From: Asaia astilbis JCM 15831
Lineage (GTDB): Bacteria; Pseudomonadota; Alphaproteobacteria; Acetobacterales; Acetobacteraceae
NCBI RefSeq assembly: GCF_000613845.1
Contig: NZ_BAJT01000002.1
Span: 1-64,000 of the forward strand
Direction: 5' to 3'
DNA length: 64,000 nucleotides
Shown here: positions 46,007 through 55,942 of the stretch, in pieces
Layout: each line of letters opens with the position of its first letter
How positions within the stretch are numbered: the first letter of the stretch is position 1
Notes under the pieces: generated by a model
Told to the model about the DNA's origin: nothing
Seen by the model: the letters and a program-made list of their open reading frames with translations, nothing else
The model's database searches: none
Made by a program: the position numbers and the translations under genes

Positions 46007-46683
46007 TGGTTTGAGGCCAGAGAGAAACATCCTGACGACCTTGCGGATATAGGCGGGACTATCCTGCCATGCCTGTCTTGGGCGACAATGGCTCAGCTCG
46101 AACAGGATGAAGGTCGCGAGCGCACTCCCGAACAGGATGTCTGAAGCTTCTCCGACGTTGCCAATTTCAATCCGACCTGTGTCGCTCAGCTTCTGCAGCC
46201 AAAGTCGAAGAGGGAACTGCGCATTTTCGCTCGAGAAGAAATCGCGCAGGAACCGGCTTACCTCAGGATTGCGAGACACCTCGGCAATCACGACGCGGAT
46301 CAGATTGAGGCGCTTCTCCTCCATCATGGTCTCACCAAGCGCCTGAAGCCCGAAAACCAGCTGATCTTCGACCGTCTCGCCTTCAAGCGTCAGATCTCTC
46401 AGGTCTGAGAGTAGGAGACGATCTCTCAGCAATTGCTCGACCATCTCCTGTTTGGAGCTGAACATATGGTAGAGTGTCTTCTTGGACATGTTCGAGCACT
46501 GGGCGATCCTGTCCATCGACGCGCCGGCATAGCGTGGTCCTTCAGGACAAGTTCAGCCGCATTGAAGATACGATCCCGTCTCTCTGTTTCGGCGAGTACT
46601 GGAGGTCGCCCGCAATGCCGACGATTATGACTTTGTGTTGCTTCGTGCGTATTGGCGGAAGTGGAGGTAGAGCAATCTGACAT
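46004..46683 (-). CDS. TetR-family repressor of the efflux operon, one frameshift near 46533
   Basis: The start at ATG 46683 gives a short polar tail, GRPPVLAETERRDRIFNAAE (first helices), then, after a lost base, GASMDRIAQCSNMSKKTLYH and MFSSKQEMVEQLLRDRL of the TetR HTH. The C-terminal ligand domain ends FLSGLKP. About 226 aa when joined. It is divergent from the RND genes and probably represses them. Confidence 0.85.
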
Positions 46684-46724
46684 ACCGCTAAAGAAAACCA
46701 CTCTGGTGCTGCTTCCGGTCCGTT

Positions 46725-46790
46725 GACCAGGTTTCGGAAACCGTATAGTTCCCTATGCCAGAGAAACTCAAGAGTTTCCGAAAACCTTTT
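46725..46790. promoter_or_regulatory. Putative TetR operators in the tetR-RND intergenic region
   Basis: A perfect palindrome GGTTTCGGAAACC (46730-46742) and a related site GTTTCCGAAAAC (46774-46785, inverted) lie 44 bp apart. TTGACC (46723-46728) and TATAGT (46744-46749) flank the first palindrome with a 15-bp spacer, a possible plus-strand promoter blocked by repressor. Confidence 0.6.
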
Positions 46791-46850
46791 TTCGGACTGT
46801 AGCGTTGACGGCACCTCTTGGGACAAATTGAAAATTTGGATAGCGCCAGC

Positions 46851-48055
46851 ATGCGAGTATTTCAGTCTCTTTCTCCGCGGACACCGTGGACCTTGAAGAC
46901 CTCAACAAGCCTTTCCCTGCGTTTGATCCCGCTAGCTCTGCTGACGCTTGATCTGGGTGGGTGTAAACACAAGGCCGATGCGCCCAAGTCTTCCCCGCAG
47001 GAGGCCGGGTACGTCACGGTCCATCCCCATCCTCTCAAGACCAGCACATCGCTGCCAGGCCGTACCGGCGCATTCGAGCAGGCACCGGTACGACCCCAGG
47101 TCGGGGGTGTCATCCTGCAGCGCACCTTCGAGCAGGGGACGGATGTCAAGAAGGGGCAGCTGCTCTACGTGATCAACCCGGCGCCCTTTAAAGCCGCCTA
47201 TGATCAGGCCAAAGCCCAGCTCCTTCATGCTCAGGCCGCCGCAATCAGCATCAAGGCGCAGCTTGACCGTTACCGCCCTCTGGCTGCGGCTCATGCCGTC
47301 AGCTCGCAGGAATATGACAACACGCTGTCTTCCGCCAAGCAGGCAGAAGCCGACATCGCCCAGGCCAAGGCAAATGTTGAGAGTGCTGCGGTCAATCTTG
47401 ACTGGACCCAGGTTCGCTCACCGATCGATGGCCGTATCGGTCGTATGCTCGTCACACCTGGGACCTTGTGACTGCAGGTCAGACGACAGAAATCGCCACG
47501 GTCACACGCCTCGATCCGATCTATGTGGACGTCAACCTTGCGACGACCGACATGTTGCGCCTCCGGCGCGAGCTCGCCAGCGGCAAGCTGGAGAAGGTCT
47601 CCGGTGAAGCAGCTGCCATTCAGCTCACGCTGGAAGATGGAAGCCATTACGACAAACCCGGCCAGCTTCGCCTGACCGAAGTCACGGTAGACCCGGCGAC
47701 GGGCACGATGATCGTTCGCGCCGAGTTCCCCAATCCGGATCACCTGTTGATGCCCGGAATGTACGTTCAGGCTGAAATTGCCGAGGGTATCGATCCGAAT
47801 GCGATCACCATCCCGCAGCCTGCACTGCAGCGTGACAACAAGGGCGAGCCTTTTGTCTACGTGATCGATCAGGATAACAAGATCGCCAACCGCTCCGTGC
47901 AGCTCGATCGTGCGCTGGGTGGCGACTGGGTTGTTCTCGATGGCCTGAAAGATGGCGATCGTGTCGTTGTAGAGGGGCTGCAGAAGGTTCATCCCGGCGC
48001 GGTTGTCAAACCCGTCGAGAAGACCGCCGATAACCAGCCCGCGCACGCAGGATAA
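46851..48055 (+). CDS. RND efflux periplasmic adaptor lipoprotein (AcrA-like), one frameshift
   Basis: Basic N-terminus and hydrophobic helix end in a lipobox LDLGGCKHK. The lipoyl/hairpin part reads PQVGGVILQRTFEQGTDVKK, then YDQAKAQLLHAQAAAISIKA and VNLDWTQVRSPIDGRIGRML. A lost base near 47468 separates this from TAGQTTEIATVTRLDPIYVD and the membrane-proximal part. About 401 aa. It connects the inner-membrane pump to the outer-membrane channel. Confidence 0.92.
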
Positions 48056-48064
48056 GAGCCTCTC

Positions 48065-51000
48065 ATGTCTCGTTTCTTTATTGACAGACCGATCTTCGCC
48101 TGGGTCGTCGGACTGATCATCATGCTGGTCGGCGGCGTGGCGATTTTCAGCATGCCGATTGCCCAGTATCCGTCCATCGCTCCGCCACAGATCGCGATCG
48201 CGGTCGATTACCCCGGCGCTTCGGCTGACACCGTCAACAACACGACCGTGCGGCCGATCCTGCAACAGATGACGGGCCTTGACGGGCTCGAATATCTGTC
48301 AGCCTCCTCCTATGGCAGCGGCCATATGGAAATCGACCTGACCTTCGTTCAGGGCACAAACCCTGACATTGCGCAGGTTCAGGTGCAGAACAAGCTTCAG
48401 CTTGCCCAGCCGCGCCTTCCGTCAGAGGTCGTTGCACAGGGTCTGAGCGTTACCAAGGCCGTGAAGAACTTCATGCTCGTCCTTGCCTTCATCTCGACCG
48501 ATGGTGGCATGACTGGGCAGGACATCTCGGACTACGTGGCCTCGAACATTGCCGATCCGCTCTCGCGTGTCACCGGTGTCGGCGACCATACGCTCTTCGG
48601 CACCGAATACGCGATGCGCGTCTGGATGGACCCCAACAAGCTCTTCAAATACAAGCTGAATGTCAGCGACATTCAGACGGCCATTCAGCAACAGAACATT
48701 CAGGTTTCGTCCGGTGAGCTCGGCGGTCTGCCATCGACGAAGGAAATGGCGTTCGACGCATCCATCATCGGTCCGACACGCTTCAGCGATCCTGAGCAGT
48801 TCAAGAAGATGGTCCTGAAGGTTCAGCAGGACGGATCGCAGGTTCTGCTTCAGGACGTCGCGCGCGTTGAGCTCGGGGCGCAGAACTACAACTTCACCTC
48901 GCACTGGAATAACCTGCCGACGGTCGGTATGGCGCTCAAGCTTGCTCCGGGTGCCAATCAGATCAAGACGGAAGCACTCGTCCACCAGAAGATCGCCGAA
49001 CTCGAGCGCTTTTACCCCCATGGGCTGAAGACGGTTTATCCGCTCGATACCGAACCGTTCATCACGCTGTCGATTGAAGACGTGGTCATCACGCTGATCG
49101 AGGCTATCGGTCTTGTCTTCGTGGTCATGCTGGTCTTCCTGCAGAACTTCCGTGCCACGTTGATCCCGACGATTGCCGTGCCTGTCGTGCTTCTTGGCAC
49201 GTTCGGCGTCCTTGCAGCTTTGGGCTACACGATTAACACCCTGACCATGCTGGCCATGGTTCTTGCCGTCGGTCTTCTCGTCGATGACGCCATCGTTGTG
49301 GTCGAAAACGTCGAGCGTGTGATGAGCGAGAAAGATCTCTCGCCCAAGGAAGCTGCCCGCCAGTCGATGGACGAAATTACCGGCGCTCTTGTCGGCATCG
49401 TTCTCGTGCTGAATGCCGTCTTCCTGCCGATGGCAGCGTTCGGCGGATCCACAGGTGTCATTTATCGTCAGTTCTCGATCACGATCTCGGTCGCGATGTG
49501 GCTGTCCGTACTTGTCGCTCTCGTCATGACGCCGGCGCTCTGCGGATCCTTGCTCAAGCCGACCCACAAGAAGAAAGACCGTGGCCCGGCTGCCTGGTTC
49601 AACCGCCATTTCGATCGTATGACCGAAGGCTATCTCAAGGGCGTCAAATTTCTTGTGGGCCGCCAGGTCATCAGCATGCTGCTTTTTGCAGCCTTCACGA
49701 TTGGCGCAGTGGTTCTGTTCTTCCGCGTTCCGACGGGCTTCCTCCCGGATGAGGATCAGGGCATCATCTTCGGACAGGTGACCATGCGTCCGGGTGCCAA
49801 TGACGCCCAGACAGGAGCGGTCAATAAGAGGATCACCGACTACGTTCTGAAAAACTACGGCGACATCACTGAGTCTGTCTTTGCCGTCAACGGCTTCAAC
49901 TTTGCCGGTCAGGGCCAGAGCGCCGGATCGTTCTTTATCCGACTCAAGCCCTGGGATCAGCGACCCGGCGCCAAGAACACGACGATGGCTGTCGCTGACA
50001 AGATCATGAAGCACTTCTGGATGGATCCGGAAGCGATCATCTTCGCGATCAACCCTCCTGCGGTGCTCGAACTGGGTAACGCCGCCGGTTTCGATCTCGA
50101 GCTTGAGGATAACGGCCATCTCGGACACAAGGCGCTGCTCGATGCCCGTAACAAGGTCCTGAGCGCAGCTGCGAAGAACCCGCTTCTTCAGGCCGTGCGT
50201 CCGATGGGTCTTGAGGATCAGCCTCAGTTCCATCTCGAAATCGACCGCCCGAGAGCCAATGCTCAGGGCGTCAGCAACGCGGATATCAACACCACCATCC
50301 AAGGCGCGTTCGGCTCGATCTACGTCAACCAGTTCATGCGCAGCGATCGTGTCAAGCAGGTCTATATCGAGGGTGAATCTTGGGCTCGCATGCGCCCTGA
50401 AGACCTCAATAAATGGTATATCCGTAACGTCACAGGCTCCATGGTGCCCTTCAACTCCTTTGCAACGGGCAATTGGATCGTAGGGCCGCAGAAGGTCGAA
50501 AACTACAACGGTCTCAACTCCTTCGAACTGCAAGGCCAGCCGTCTGCTGGTTCCAGTACGGGAACGGCAATGGCGGAGATGGAGAAGATCATGGCGACCC
50601 TGCCGAAAGGCATCGGGTACGAGTGGACTGGCATCTCTTACGAGCAGGTTGCATCGGGTGGCGCGACCGGCCCTCTTTACGCCATGGCCGCTATCGTCAT
50701 CATGCTCTGCCTTGCTGCTCTTTATGAGAGCTGGGCGATCCCGATCTCGGTGCTGATGGTGCTTCCTCTGGGTGTGCTGGGCGCAATCGGTGCGACTTTG
50801 TGGCGCGGTCTGGATAATGACATCTACTTCCAGGTCGGGTTGCTGACGACGGTCGGTCTCTCGGTGAAAAACGCTATTCTGATCGTGGAATTTGCCAAAG
50901 AATTCTTCGAGCAGGGTGACAGTCTGGAGGAAGCCGTGCTGAAGGCCGGACGTGAACGCTTGCGTCCGATCCTCATGACGTCGATCGCCTTTGTGTGCGG

Positions 51001-51181
51001 TGTCGTCCCGCTTGCGATTGCGACCGGTGCCGGATCAGCAGCACGCGTGGCGATCGGTACGTGCGTGGTTGGCGGTATGCTCTCCGCTACACTGCTGGCA
51101 GTTTACTTCGTGCCTGTCTTCTTCGTCGTGGTTCTTCGCCTGTTCCGTGTCCAGCGCGTCAAGGATCGTCGACCCGTATGA
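48065..51181 (+). CDS. RND multidrug efflux transporter (AcrB/MexB-like)
   Basis: A 1038-aa intact HAE1-type pump: start SRFFIDRPIFAWVVGLIIML, 12 membrane helices, TM4 with GLLVDDAIVVVENVERVM (proton-relay Asp pair), TM10 region LTTVGLSVKNAILIVEFAKE, and RLRPILMTSIAFVCGVVPLA. It works with the adaptor (9 nt upstream) and outer-membrane protein (33 nt downstream) as a tripartite exporter. Confidence 0.96.
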   Translation: MSRFFIDRPIFAWVVGLIIMLVGGVAIFSMPIAQYPSIAPPQIAIAVDYPGASADTVNNTTVRPILQQMTGLDGLEYLSASSYGSGHMEIDLTFVQGTNPDIAQVQVQNKLQLAQPRLPSEVVAQGLSVTKAVKNFMLVLAFISTDGGMTGQDISDYVASNIADPLSRVTGVGDHTLFGTEYAMRVWMDPNKLFKYKLNVSDIQTAIQQQNIQVSSGELGGLPSTKEMAFDASIIGPTRFSDPEQFKKMVLKVQQDGSQVLLQDVARVELGAQNYNFTSHWNNLPTVGMALKLAPGANQIKTEALVHQKIAELERFYPHGLKTVYPLDTEPFITLSIEDVVITLIEAIGLVFVVMLVFLQNFRATLIPTIAVPVVLLGTFGVLAALGYTINTLTMLAMVLAVGLLVDDAIVVVENVERVMSEKDLSPKEAARQSMDEITGALVGIVLVLNAVFLPMAAFGGSTGVIYRQFSITISVAMWLSVLVALVMTPALCGSLLKPTHKKKDRGPAAWFNRHFDRMTEGYLKGVKFLVGRQVISMLLFAAFTIGAVVLFFRVPTGFLPDEDQGIIFGQVTMRPGANDAQTGAVNKRITDYVLKNYGDITESVFAVNGFNFAGQGQSAGSFFIRLKPWDQRPGAKNTTMAVADKIMKHFWMDPEAIIFAINPPAVLELGNAAGFDLELEDNGHLGHKALLDARNKVLSAAAKNPLLQAVRPMGLEDQPQFHLEIDRPRANAQGVSNADINTTIQGAFGSIYVNQFMRSDRVKQVYIEGESWARMRPEDLNKWYIRNVTGSMVPFNSFATGNWIVGPQKVENYNGLNSFELQGQPSAGSSTGTAMAEMEKIMATLPKGIGYEWTGISYEQVASGGATGPLYAMAAIVIMLCLAALYESWAIPISVLMVLPLGVLGAIGATLWRGLDNDIYFQVGLLTTVGLSVKNAILIVEFAKEFFEQGDSLEEAVLKAGRERLRPILMTSIAFVCGVVPLAIATGAGSAARVAIGTCVVGGMLSATLLAVYFVPVFFVVVLRLFRVQRVKDRRPV

Positions 51182-51214
51182 GAAGAAAGACAAAGCCGCT
51201 CAGGGAGAGGGCGC

Positions 51215-52696
51215 ATGAGCCAATTTTCCACACTCAAGACGGTAAGCGCCCTAATGGCGTTTACCATGCTGGCCTCTTGCGATCTGGCGCCGAAATATCA
51301 GCGCCCGACGCAGCCGGTCCAGAACGCTTATCCGAAAGATAGCGGTCAAACCCAACCTCTCATGGGGCAGGCTGCATCGGATATCGGATGGAAGCATTTC
51401 TTCACCGATCCTCGTCTGCAGGCGCTCATCGATCTCGCGCTCCGTAACAACCGCGACCTGCGCAGTCAGGCTGCCGCGATCATGGAGGCTCAGGGAAGCT
51501 ACGACGTTCAGCATGCGTCGCTCTTCCCGCCAATCGGCGTGTCAGGGCAGGGGCAGTATTTTGCCCCTTCTGACACGGGTGGTTTCTCCTTTGCTCCGGG
51601 CATGGGCAGAGGCACCTCCATGCTGCGTTACTACGGCATGGGGATCGGCTTCTCGGCCTACGAAATCGATCTGTTCGGTCGCATTCGCAACCTCTCGAAG
51701 CAGCAGGCAGAGGGAATCCTCAACACGCGGATGAGTGCGCAATCGGTTCTCATCAGCACGGTTTCCCAGGTGGCCAATACCTATCTGTCATGGCTGGCAG
51801 ACAGGGAGCTGGTGCGGGTCACGGATCAGACGCTCAAATCGCAAGGTGACACGCTGCGTCTGACGCGTATGAAGTATGATCACGGCGAGGCAGATGCACT
51901 GACCCTCAACCAGGTGGAGACCCAGGTAGAGCAGGCAGCCAGCAACAAGGCTCAGTACGAGCGTCAGCTCGCACAGGACGATCACCAGTTGCAGCTTCTC
52001 GTCGGCGTTCCGCTGCCGGACAGCTTGCCAGCGCCGCAGCCCTTCGGCACGCAGACACTCCTTACGGATCTGCCTGCAGGGCTTCCTTCTGATCTGATCG
52101 CTCAAAGGCCTGACATCCAGGCAGCCGAACATAGCTTGATCGGTGCCAACGCCAATATCGGTGCTGCACGTGCTGCCTTCTTCCCGAAGGTGACCGTGAC
52201 CGCGCAGGAAGGTGTCAGTTCGCTTCAGTTCAAGAAGCTGTTCACTCCCGGCGCGCAGACCTGGTCAGTTTCGCCCAATATCGAGCTTCCTATTTTCACC
52301 TGGGGACAGAACTCGGGCAATCTGAAGATCTCGAAAGCCCGTCGCCTTGCTCAGATCGCAACTTACGAGAAGACGGTGCAGACCGCTTTCAAGGAAGTCT
52401 CGGACGCGCTGACCGCACGCGAGACCTATCTTGTACAGGATACCCACCTAAAGTCTCTCGTCGATGCATCTCAGCAGGCGTTTGACCTCGCCATGATGCG
52501 CTACAATACCGGTATCGATCCTTACCTCACGACATTGACTCAACAGCGCAGCCTGTATGAAGCGCAACAGGGTCGCATTGTTGTGCAATTGGCGCGTTAC
52601 CAGAATCTGGTAACACTCTATCGCGCACTCGGAGGAGGGTGGAGTTCGGCCGATGTTGCCACCGCTCAATCCCAATCGGCGGCGCATAAAGGTTGA
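51215..52696 (+). CDS. Outer-membrane efflux lipoprotein (NodT/OprM family)
   Basis: A 493-aa protein with a lipoprotein signal ending LASC-DLAPKYQRP and two OEP repeats. The first includes LAALIDLALRNNRDLR-like LQALIDLALRNNRDLRSQAA; the second includes PSDLIAQRPDIQAAEHSLIG and ANIGAARAAFFPKVTVTA. It forms the trimeric exit duct of the RND pump. The frame is intact and it is the third gene of the operon. Confidence 0.94.
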   Translation: MSQFSTLKTVSALMAFTMLASCDLAPKYQRPTQPVQNAYPKDSGQTQPLMGQAASDIGWKHFFTDPRLQALIDLALRNNRDLRSQAAAIMEAQGSYDVQHASLFPPIGVSGQGQYFAPSDTGGFSFAPGMGRGTSMLRYYGMGIGFSAYEIDLFGRIRNLSKQQAEGILNTRMSAQSVLISTVSQVANTYLSWLADRELVRVTDQTLKSQGDTLRLTRMKYDHGEADALTLNQVETQVEQAASNKAQYERQLAQDDHQLQLLVGVPLPDSLPAPQPFGTQTLLTDLPAGLPSDLIAQRPDIQAAEHSLIGANANIGAARAAFFPKVTVTAQEGVSSLQFKKLFTPGAQTWSVSPNIELPIFTWGQNSGNLKISKARRLAQIATYEKTVQTAFKEVSDALTARETYLVQDTHLKSLVDASQQAFDLAMMRYNTGIDPYLTTLTQQRSLYEAQQGRIVVQLARYQNLVTLYRALGGGWSSADVATAQSQSAAHKG

Positions 52697-52710
52697 TACT
52701 GGAAAGAGTG

Positions 52711-53052
52711 ATGAAAAAGGGTTTTCTGCTTGGATGGGCTCCAGGCATCCTGACAATGGGAGCACTCATCGCTCCCGGCGTCGCTTTGGCTCAGGACGAT
52801 GACGAGGGCAAGAAAAAGCCCGACATGCATCAGCTCGCAAAATCGTCGGCTCTGCCGAAGGCTGAGGCTGATTTCAGCATGTTCAAATATCGACCTAGGG
52901 GCGACAAGGTGATCGAACAACCGGATGCCAATCGGATCCTGTTCAAACGACCCGATGGAACGCCTGATGGGTATGCTCAACGTCGAGGCAATGCTGTGAT
53001 CTATTATGATCGTTCAGGCAAAGTCTCCCATGTTCAGCCTCTCGAAGACTAA
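52711..53052 (+). CDS. Secreted protein of unknown function, efflux operon
   Basis: A 113-aa protein starting MKKGFLLGWAPGILTMG with a signal peptide likely cleaved after VALAQ. The mature part is charged (DDDEGKKKPDMHQLAKSS), then FSMFKYRPRGDKVIEQ and YYDRSGKVSHVQPLED. Not recognised. It follows the outer-membrane channel gene by 14 nt and ends in a 12-bp hairpin, so it belongs to the same transcript. Confidence 0.65.
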   Translation: MKKGFLLGWAPGILTMGALIAPGVALAQDDDEGKKKPDMHQLAKSSALPKAEADFSMFKYRPRGDKVIEQPDANRILFKRPDGTPDGYAQRRGNAVIYYDRSGKVSHVQPLED

Positions 53053-53058
53053 TTTAGA

Positions 53059-53087
53059 TGCTTAGGGTGCGCCATGCACCCTAAGCA
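53059..53087 (+). terminator. 12-bp hairpin ending the efflux operon
   Basis: TGCTTAGGGTGC and GCACCCTAAGCA form a perfect stem with a 5-nt loop 6 nt after the last stop codon. There is no T-run. It may terminate with help or stabilise the 3' end. Confidence 0.65.
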
Positions 53088-53233
53088 GGGTCTGCGACGC
53101 GGCTGCCGCGTGTGACGGGTCGAGTACCCGTTCTAGGCGAAGCATGCCGGTCTGGCGCCGGAAAATGTTAATTTTATTCTACAGTCAAAAATTGTCGCCG
53201 CCGCCCTCGCGTTAACGCATAAGATCGCAACCT

Positions 53234-54514
53234 ATGTCTGTGATTCTTCGGCTCTGCGGGCCCCGCCACCTCCCGTCTATGTGTTCCTCGCCTTCAAAGC
53301 TCTGGCTGAGCGCGCGTCTATTATTTCTCGGGACCGTTGTCGCTGCTCCTCCCTGCTTTGCCGAAAGCTTCCACGACGCGGTTCGAATTGCCTGGGAGCG
53401 CGATCCGGCAAATCAGTCCTTCTCAATCGATGCGACGTCTTCCGCAAAGAGCGCCCGGGCGGCCCATTCCTGGTTTCCTGATGGGCCGATCGTGGCCGGA
53501 CAGTATCTCGATGACCATTTCATCGGTAGCAATTTAGGCTACACAACCTATCAGGGAAGCATCAGTGTTCCGCTCTGGCTGCCGGGGCAGGGCACGGCAA
53601 CTGTGAGAAATGCACTGGCAGATGAAGCGGTCGCAAAGGCGCGCATCAAGGTGCAACATTTGTTGAGCGCGGTGCGCGTCCTCGATCTCGCCAGTTCGGC
53701 GACGCTTCTTCAGAAAAAAATCGGCAATCTACGAGCAACCAGCGATCTGCTCGACCGCGTCACTCAAACGACGCATCGTGGTCTGCGTGCAGGAGAGGTC
53801 GCGTCTGTCGATTTCGACGCGGTCATTGGTGAAAAAAGTGACGTCGATGCCCAGATCGCTCAATCCGAGCAGGCACTCGAAAATGCGCGTGCTGAGCTGA
53901 ATGCGCTCACAGGCACCGATGATATCCCGGATATCCTCTCGCTAGATGGACGTATTCTGGGTACGCAGACCCTGACACTGGATCCGTCTCGTGACCCACG
54001 CAATGAGATGGCACAGGCGGTGACCAAAAGCGCCAAAGCTGCTTACACGCTGGCCCGGCATTCCTACATGCCTAACCCTCAGCTCGGCGTGCAGGTGCTC
54101 AAACAAGGACAGTTCGGGAGCCCGTGGGACACTCAGGTCGGAGTCCAGTTTTCAATGTCGCTGCCGAGTGAGGCCCGTAACACGCCGATGGTCATGAAAG
54201 AAGTCAAGGCAATGGGCGCTGCAGAACGTGACGCCGTGCAGGCACGACGTCAGGTTGCCGTCGAGTATCGCCAGACACGCGCCAGTCTCGGTTCTGCACT
54301 GACAATGTTGCGCCAATCGTCCATCTCCCGCCAGGCACTGGATGCGAGAGCCCGCGATCTCGAACATGCCTGGACGGTCGGCGAAACGCCCGTCATCGAG
54401 TATCTGCGTGCCAGACGTGCGGCACTTGATGCAGGACAGCGAAGTGCCGAGGCCGACGTGATTTGGCATGCTGCCATGATCAGAATGAGCCTCATGGCAG
54501 GACGTTATCCCTGA
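53234..54514 (+). CDS. TolC-family outer-membrane protein, orphan
   Basis: A 426-aa protein with a signal peptide (RLLFLGTVVAAPPCFAES) and long OEP coiled coils (AVRIAWERDPANQSFSIDAT, RVTQTTHRGLRAGEVASVDF, ARAELNALTG, VEYRQTRASLGSALTMLRQS). The pattern is nearer CzcC-type channels than the NodT protein upstream. No pump gene is adjacent. The 180-nt gap before it holds only the hairpin at 53059. Confidence 0.82.
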   Translation: MSVILRLCGPRHLPSMCSSPSKLWLSARLLFLGTVVAAPPCFAESFHDAVRIAWERDPANQSFSIDATSSAKSARAAHSWFPDGPIVAGQYLDDHFIGSNLGYTTYQGSISVPLWLPGQGTATVRNALADEAVAKARIKVQHLLSAVRVLDLASSATLLQKKIGNLRATSDLLDRVTQTTHRGLRAGEVASVDFDAVIGEKSDVDAQIAQSEQALENARAELNALTGTDDIPDILSLDGRILGTQTLTLDPSRDPRNEMAQAVTKSAKAAYTLARHSYMPNPQLGVQVLKQGQFGSPWDTQVGVQFSMSLPSEARNTPMVMKEVKAMGAAERDAVQARRQVAVEYRQTRASLGSALTMLRQSSISRQALDARARDLEHAWTVGETPVIEYLRARRAALDAGQRSAEADVIWHAAMIRMSLMAGRYP

Positions 54515-54840
54515 GCACCGATGCCATTCCCGCACGGTGAGGCTCCGAAGCATGGTTTGCTCGGATTGCAGTTGCGATGAAGCGCTACCGTTTCCCAACC
54601 AAAAACTGCGACCAAGACTGCTTCCGCGTTTCTGCTTCCACGATCTTGCGACGCCACTCAAACGCTCCGTCTTCGAAGTCGCGTTTTCGTGATTAGAAAA
54701 AGAAAACTAATTGGTTTCGTATTTGAACCCTGAAGGGCTGGCAGCGTTCGTTTGATATGTTACGAAATAAGAACGCGTCGCCAGATGAGTGGCGCGTCGA
54801 TTTTTCGTAATCTTCAGAATCCTGACTCCGGAGAACGACC
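54515..54840. promoter_or_regulatory. AT-rich control region before the alcohol dehydrogenase
   Basis: No gene is seen. AAAAAGAAAACTAATTGGTTTCG (54697-54719) is closely similar to CAAAAGAAAACTAACAAAGTTTCG in the control region of the tpiA-rpiB-dhaK cluster (57204-57227). This suggests a shared operator, perhaps for a DeoR-type repressor. GGAGAACG precedes the dehydrogenase ATG. Confidence 0.5.
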
Positions 54841-55896
54841 ATGCTGTCTTGCATTGGTTATGGCGCGCAACAAGCGTCCGATCGCCTCGCACCTTTCAAA
54901 TTCGACCGCCGCGACACGGGGCCGGAGGATGTGCGTATCGACATTCTGTATTGCGGTGTCTGTCATTCGGACATCCATCAGGCTCGAAACGAGTGGCAGA
55001 ATACGGTCTATCCTTGCGTCCCCGGACATGAGATCGTCGGGCGGGTGAGCGAAGTCGGCTCGGCTGTCCAGAAGATCAAGGTGGGCGATCTCGCAGGCGT
55101 CGGCTGTATGGTCGATTCCTGTCGTGAATGTACCAATTGTCGCGAAGGCCTGGAGCAGTACTGCGATAACGGCTTTGTCGGCACCTATAATGGCAACGAC
55201 CGTCATGGGCGCGGGAATACCTATGGTGGGTATTCCAAAGCCATCGTCGTGGATCAGGCTTTTGTCCTTAAAGTGCCGGAGAACCTGGATCTGGCTGCTG
55301 TCGCGCCCCTGCTTTGCGCTGGAATCACGACCTATTCGCCTCTAAAGCACTGGAAGGTTGGCCCCGGCCAGCGCGTTGGCGTTGTCGGTCTGGGTGGGCT
55401 CGGTCATATGGCCGTCAAATTTGCCCGCGCCTTCGGTGCCCATGTCGTGCTGTTCACCACATCGCAGAACAAGGTGGAAGACGGGCTTCGTCTTGGCGCG
55501 CATGAAGTTGTGCTGTCCAAGGATCCCGAGGCAATGGCGAAGGAAACCGCCAGCTTCGATTTCATTATCGACGCGGTTGCCGCAGATCACGACATCAATG
55601 TTTATCTGAACCTGCTCAAGCGCGAGGGTACGCTGGTTCAGGTCGGTGCTCCCGAGAAGCCGCTTCCCGTCACGGTCTTCAGCCTGATCATGAAGCGCCG
55701 CGGCTTTGCGGGTTCGCTGATCGGTGGCATTGCCGAGACACAGGAGATGCTCGACTTCTGTGGTGAACACGGGATCACCTCTGACATTGAGATGATTGCG
55801 ATGGACGAAATCGAAACGGCTTACTCACGGATGCTGAAGTCAGACGTGAAGTATCGCTTCGTCATCGATATGGCGACGCTCGACAACGCCGCCTGA
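54841..55896 (+). CDS. Zinc-dependent NAD(P)-alcohol dehydrogenase (YahK/CAD type)
   Basis: A 351-aa intact protein. Catalytic zinc ligands lie in YCGVCHSDIHQARNEW and PCVPGHEIVGRV; the structural zinc cysteines in DSCRECTNCREGLEQYC. The nucleotide-binding motif is VGVVGLGGLGHMAVKFARAF. These enzymes reduce aldehydes with NADPH, and in acetic acid bacteria they serve in sugar-alcohol metabolism. A shared upstream element links it to the downstream sugar cluster. Confidence 0.92.
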   Translation: MLSCIGYGAQQASDRLAPFKFDRRDTGPEDVRIDILYCGVCHSDIHQARNEWQNTVYPCVPGHEIVGRVSEVGSAVQKIKVGDLAGVGCMVDSCRECTNCREGLEQYCDNGFVGTYNGNDRHGRGNTYGGYSKAIVVDQAFVLKVPENLDLAAVAPLLCAGITTYSPLKHWKVGPGQRVGVVGLGGLGHMAVKFARAFGAHVVLFTTSQNKVEDGLRLGAHEVVLSKDPEAMAKETASFDFIIDAVAADHDINVYLNLLKREGTLVQVGAPEKPLPVTVFSLIMKRRGFAGSLIGGIAETQEMLDFCGEHGITSDIEMIAMDEIETAYSRMLKSDVKYRFVIDMATLDNAA

Positions 55897-55909
55897 TCAC
55901 AAGCTAATC

Positions 55910-55942
55910 AGAAACGCCCCCGCATCATGCGGGGGCGTTTCT
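55910..55942. terminator. Bidirectional terminator
   Basis: AGAAACGCCCCCGCA and TGCGGGGGCGTTTCT form a 15-bp perfect stem with a 3-nt loop (TCA) between the dehydrogenase and the convergent DeoR gene. Confidence 0.88.

Noticed and set aside
48422-50533. 703-codon minus-strand frame antisense to the RND pump
   Set aside because: It is rich in His, Asp and Arg, mirrors the strongly coded acrB-like gene and has no start signals; it is a GC-codon shadow.
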